A stretch of 64,000 nucleotides of DNA. Origin: Companilactobacillus halodurans. GTDB taxonomy: Bacteria; Bacillota; Bacilli; Lactobacillales; Lactobacillaceae. The position numbers and the translations under genes are program-made. This document shows, piece after piece, positions 63,125-64,000 of this stretch. Position 1 is the stretch's first letter; each line of letters begins with the position of its first letter. The stretch is from the NCBI RefSeq assembly GCF_009600985.1, contig NZ_VDFP01000003.1:62001-126000 (forward strand). The letters run 5' to 3'. The notes under the pieces were generated by a model. That model was not told where the DNA came from, searched no databases, and was given only the letters and a program-made list of their open reading frames with translations.

Positions 63125-64000
63125 ATGAATTCAACGTTTTATGAACAATTAGTAATGAGGACACAGGAAAATTTTTCACGGTACTATAGTATTTACGCAA
63201 GTGGAAGAACTCCTATCAAGTTAACGGAAAAACCTGCTTTGCCATACAAGGAACAAATTAAAATCATGGCTGAAAAAATCAAAGAAGCAGACCACATTGT
63301 TATTGGTGGTGCCTCTGGATTGTCAGCCGCTGGTGGTGGAGATTTTTATTACAAGGATAACGAGTCGTTTAGAAAGTTATTTGGTAAATTTGCGAAGAAG
63401 TATGGTTTTGATGGAGCTGCCGCAGGTTGGTCTTATCCTTATAAAACACGTGAAGAATATTGGGGCTATTTAGCAACTTTTCTTTACACGACTCAACATG
63501 CCGACATCCAAAAGCCATATTTGGATTTGCAAAAGATTTTAAAGGGTAAAGATTATTATGTTTTGACAACTAATCAAGATACCCAAGCAGCTAAAGCTTT
63601 TCCGGAAGATCGAGTATCGCAAATTCAAGGTGACCACCGCTTTTTCCAATGTTCCAATCTATGTAACGATGAAGTTTGGGATGCTGTAAAGCCGGTTGAA
63701 AAGATGATTGAGGCCATGGGTGATGGGACTGAAATACCAACTGAATTGATTCCTAGATGCCCTAACTGTGGTGCAGAAGCATTTCCATGGACTAGAGGTT
63801 TTGGAAACTTTTTAGAGGGTAAGAGATACCAACAAGAATACAAGAAGGTTTCTGATGATATTTTGTCTCATTTGCATGATGACAAATTGTTATTTATTGA
63901 ATTAGGCGTTGGTCGTGTATCACCAATGTTTATTCAAGAACCATTTTGGGCTTTAACAGCTAGTCTTGATGGAGCTTATGATGTCATGATTAATCGTGAT
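63125..64000 (+). CDS. Sirtuin of the SirTM-like type, partial (runs off the window)
   Basis: 292 codons are visible and the frame is open at the end. It shows GGASGLSAAGGG (NAD loop), LTTNQDTQ, then IQGDHRFFQCSNLC and CPNCGAEAFPW giving a complete zinc site of four Cys, and IELGVG. The catalytic His position reads Gln (IQG), a feature I associate with SirTM, the macrodomain-linked sirtuins that ADP-ribosylate lipoylated GcvH-L. The ATG at 63125 is preceded by AAGAGG within the end of the previous gene. Whether macrodomain, GcvH-L or LplA2 genes follow cannot be seen here. Confidence 0.8.
   Translation, partial: MNSTFYEQLVMRTQENFSRYYSIYASGRTPIKLTEKPALPYKEQIKIMAEKIKEADHIVIGGASGLSAAGGGDFYYKDNESFRKLFGKFAKKYGFDGAAAGWSYPYKTREEYWGYLATFLYTTQHADIQKPYLDLQKILKGKDYYVLTTNQDTQAAKAFPEDRVSQIQGDHRFFQCSNLCNDEVWDAVKPVEKMIEAMGDGTEIPTELIPRCPNCGAEAFPWTRGFGNFLEGKRYQQEYKKVSDDILSHLHDDKLLFIELGVGRVSPMFIQEPFWALTASLDGAYDVMINRD

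Overview
This is a low-GC Gram-positive chromosome segment from a lactic acid bacterium of the Lactobacillaceae. The evidence is AGGAGG-type ribosome sites, CcpA (cre) sites, many PTS operons, PepI, LacTFGE/LacABCD, SLAP-type surface proteins and a type II-A Cas9. The Companilactobacillus (L. alimentarius/farciminis) group is my best guess for the genus; that is an impression from protein similarity, not a computed result.

Layout. Positions 1-4944 hold a lactose PTS operon, lacT-lacF-lacG-lacE, with two near-identical antiterminator target (RAT)/terminator modules. Positions 4943-6312 hold a PLP-dependent cystathionine enzyme preceded by what looks like a complete cysteine attenuator: promoter, 25-codon leader peptide with three consecutive Cys codons, a 14-bp antiterminator and a terminator. 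Positions 6324-10586 hold two tandem histidine phosphatases, a Rossmann oxidoreductase, a flavodoxin, and a membrane protein/secreted nuclease pair. Positions 10767-15875 hold a minimal CRISPR-Cas9 locus (8 repeats, tracrRNA, cas9) with no cas1, cas2 or csn2. Positions 16112-23505 hold the tagatose-6-phosphate pathway (lacR-lacA-lacB-lacC-lacD) divergent from a galactitol/galactose-type PTS (gatABC). Positions 23518-26911 hold a GntR-regulated mannose-family PTS resembling N-acetylgalactosamine systems. Positions 27265-30729 hold a DUF2252 protein and polyphosphate kinase. Then come pepI, an LPXTG protein with NEAT-like domains and a split ThrE exporter. Positions 34741-38327 hold a metal/redox cluster (P-type ATPase, HMA chaperone, Dps-like protein, FNR-like regulator) with two promoters of identical FNR-box geometry. 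FocA/NirC, HelD, a GPP34-like protein with an SGNH hydrolase, CoaA and GuaA follow.

A 17-bp perfect direct repeat of the 3' end of guaA (46011-46027 and 55480-55496) brackets about 9.5 kb. That block carries a LysR/FAD-oxidoreductase pair, decayed genes (TetR fragment, aldo-keto reductase with an in-frame stop), a MarR/MFS efflux pair, an acetyltransferase, an Mrr-type type IV restriction enzyme, and a DUF3173 gene plus a decayed tyrosine integrase at the far end. I read it as a genomic island integrated into guaA. To its right are two SLAP-type surface proteins, an ISL3 remnant, an IS110 element and, at the edge, a TetR regulator divergent from two sirtuin-like genes, the second cut by the window end.

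How it fits together: LacEF imports lactose as lactose-6-phosphate, LacG yields galactose-6-phosphate, and LacAB, LacC and LacD convert that to triose phosphates. GatABC probably feeds the same pathway. cre sites lie at the promoters of lacT, gatA, the GntR gene and a surface protein, so catabolite control is a theme. Two families of long imperfect palindromic repeats (three and two copies) sit just after gene ends.
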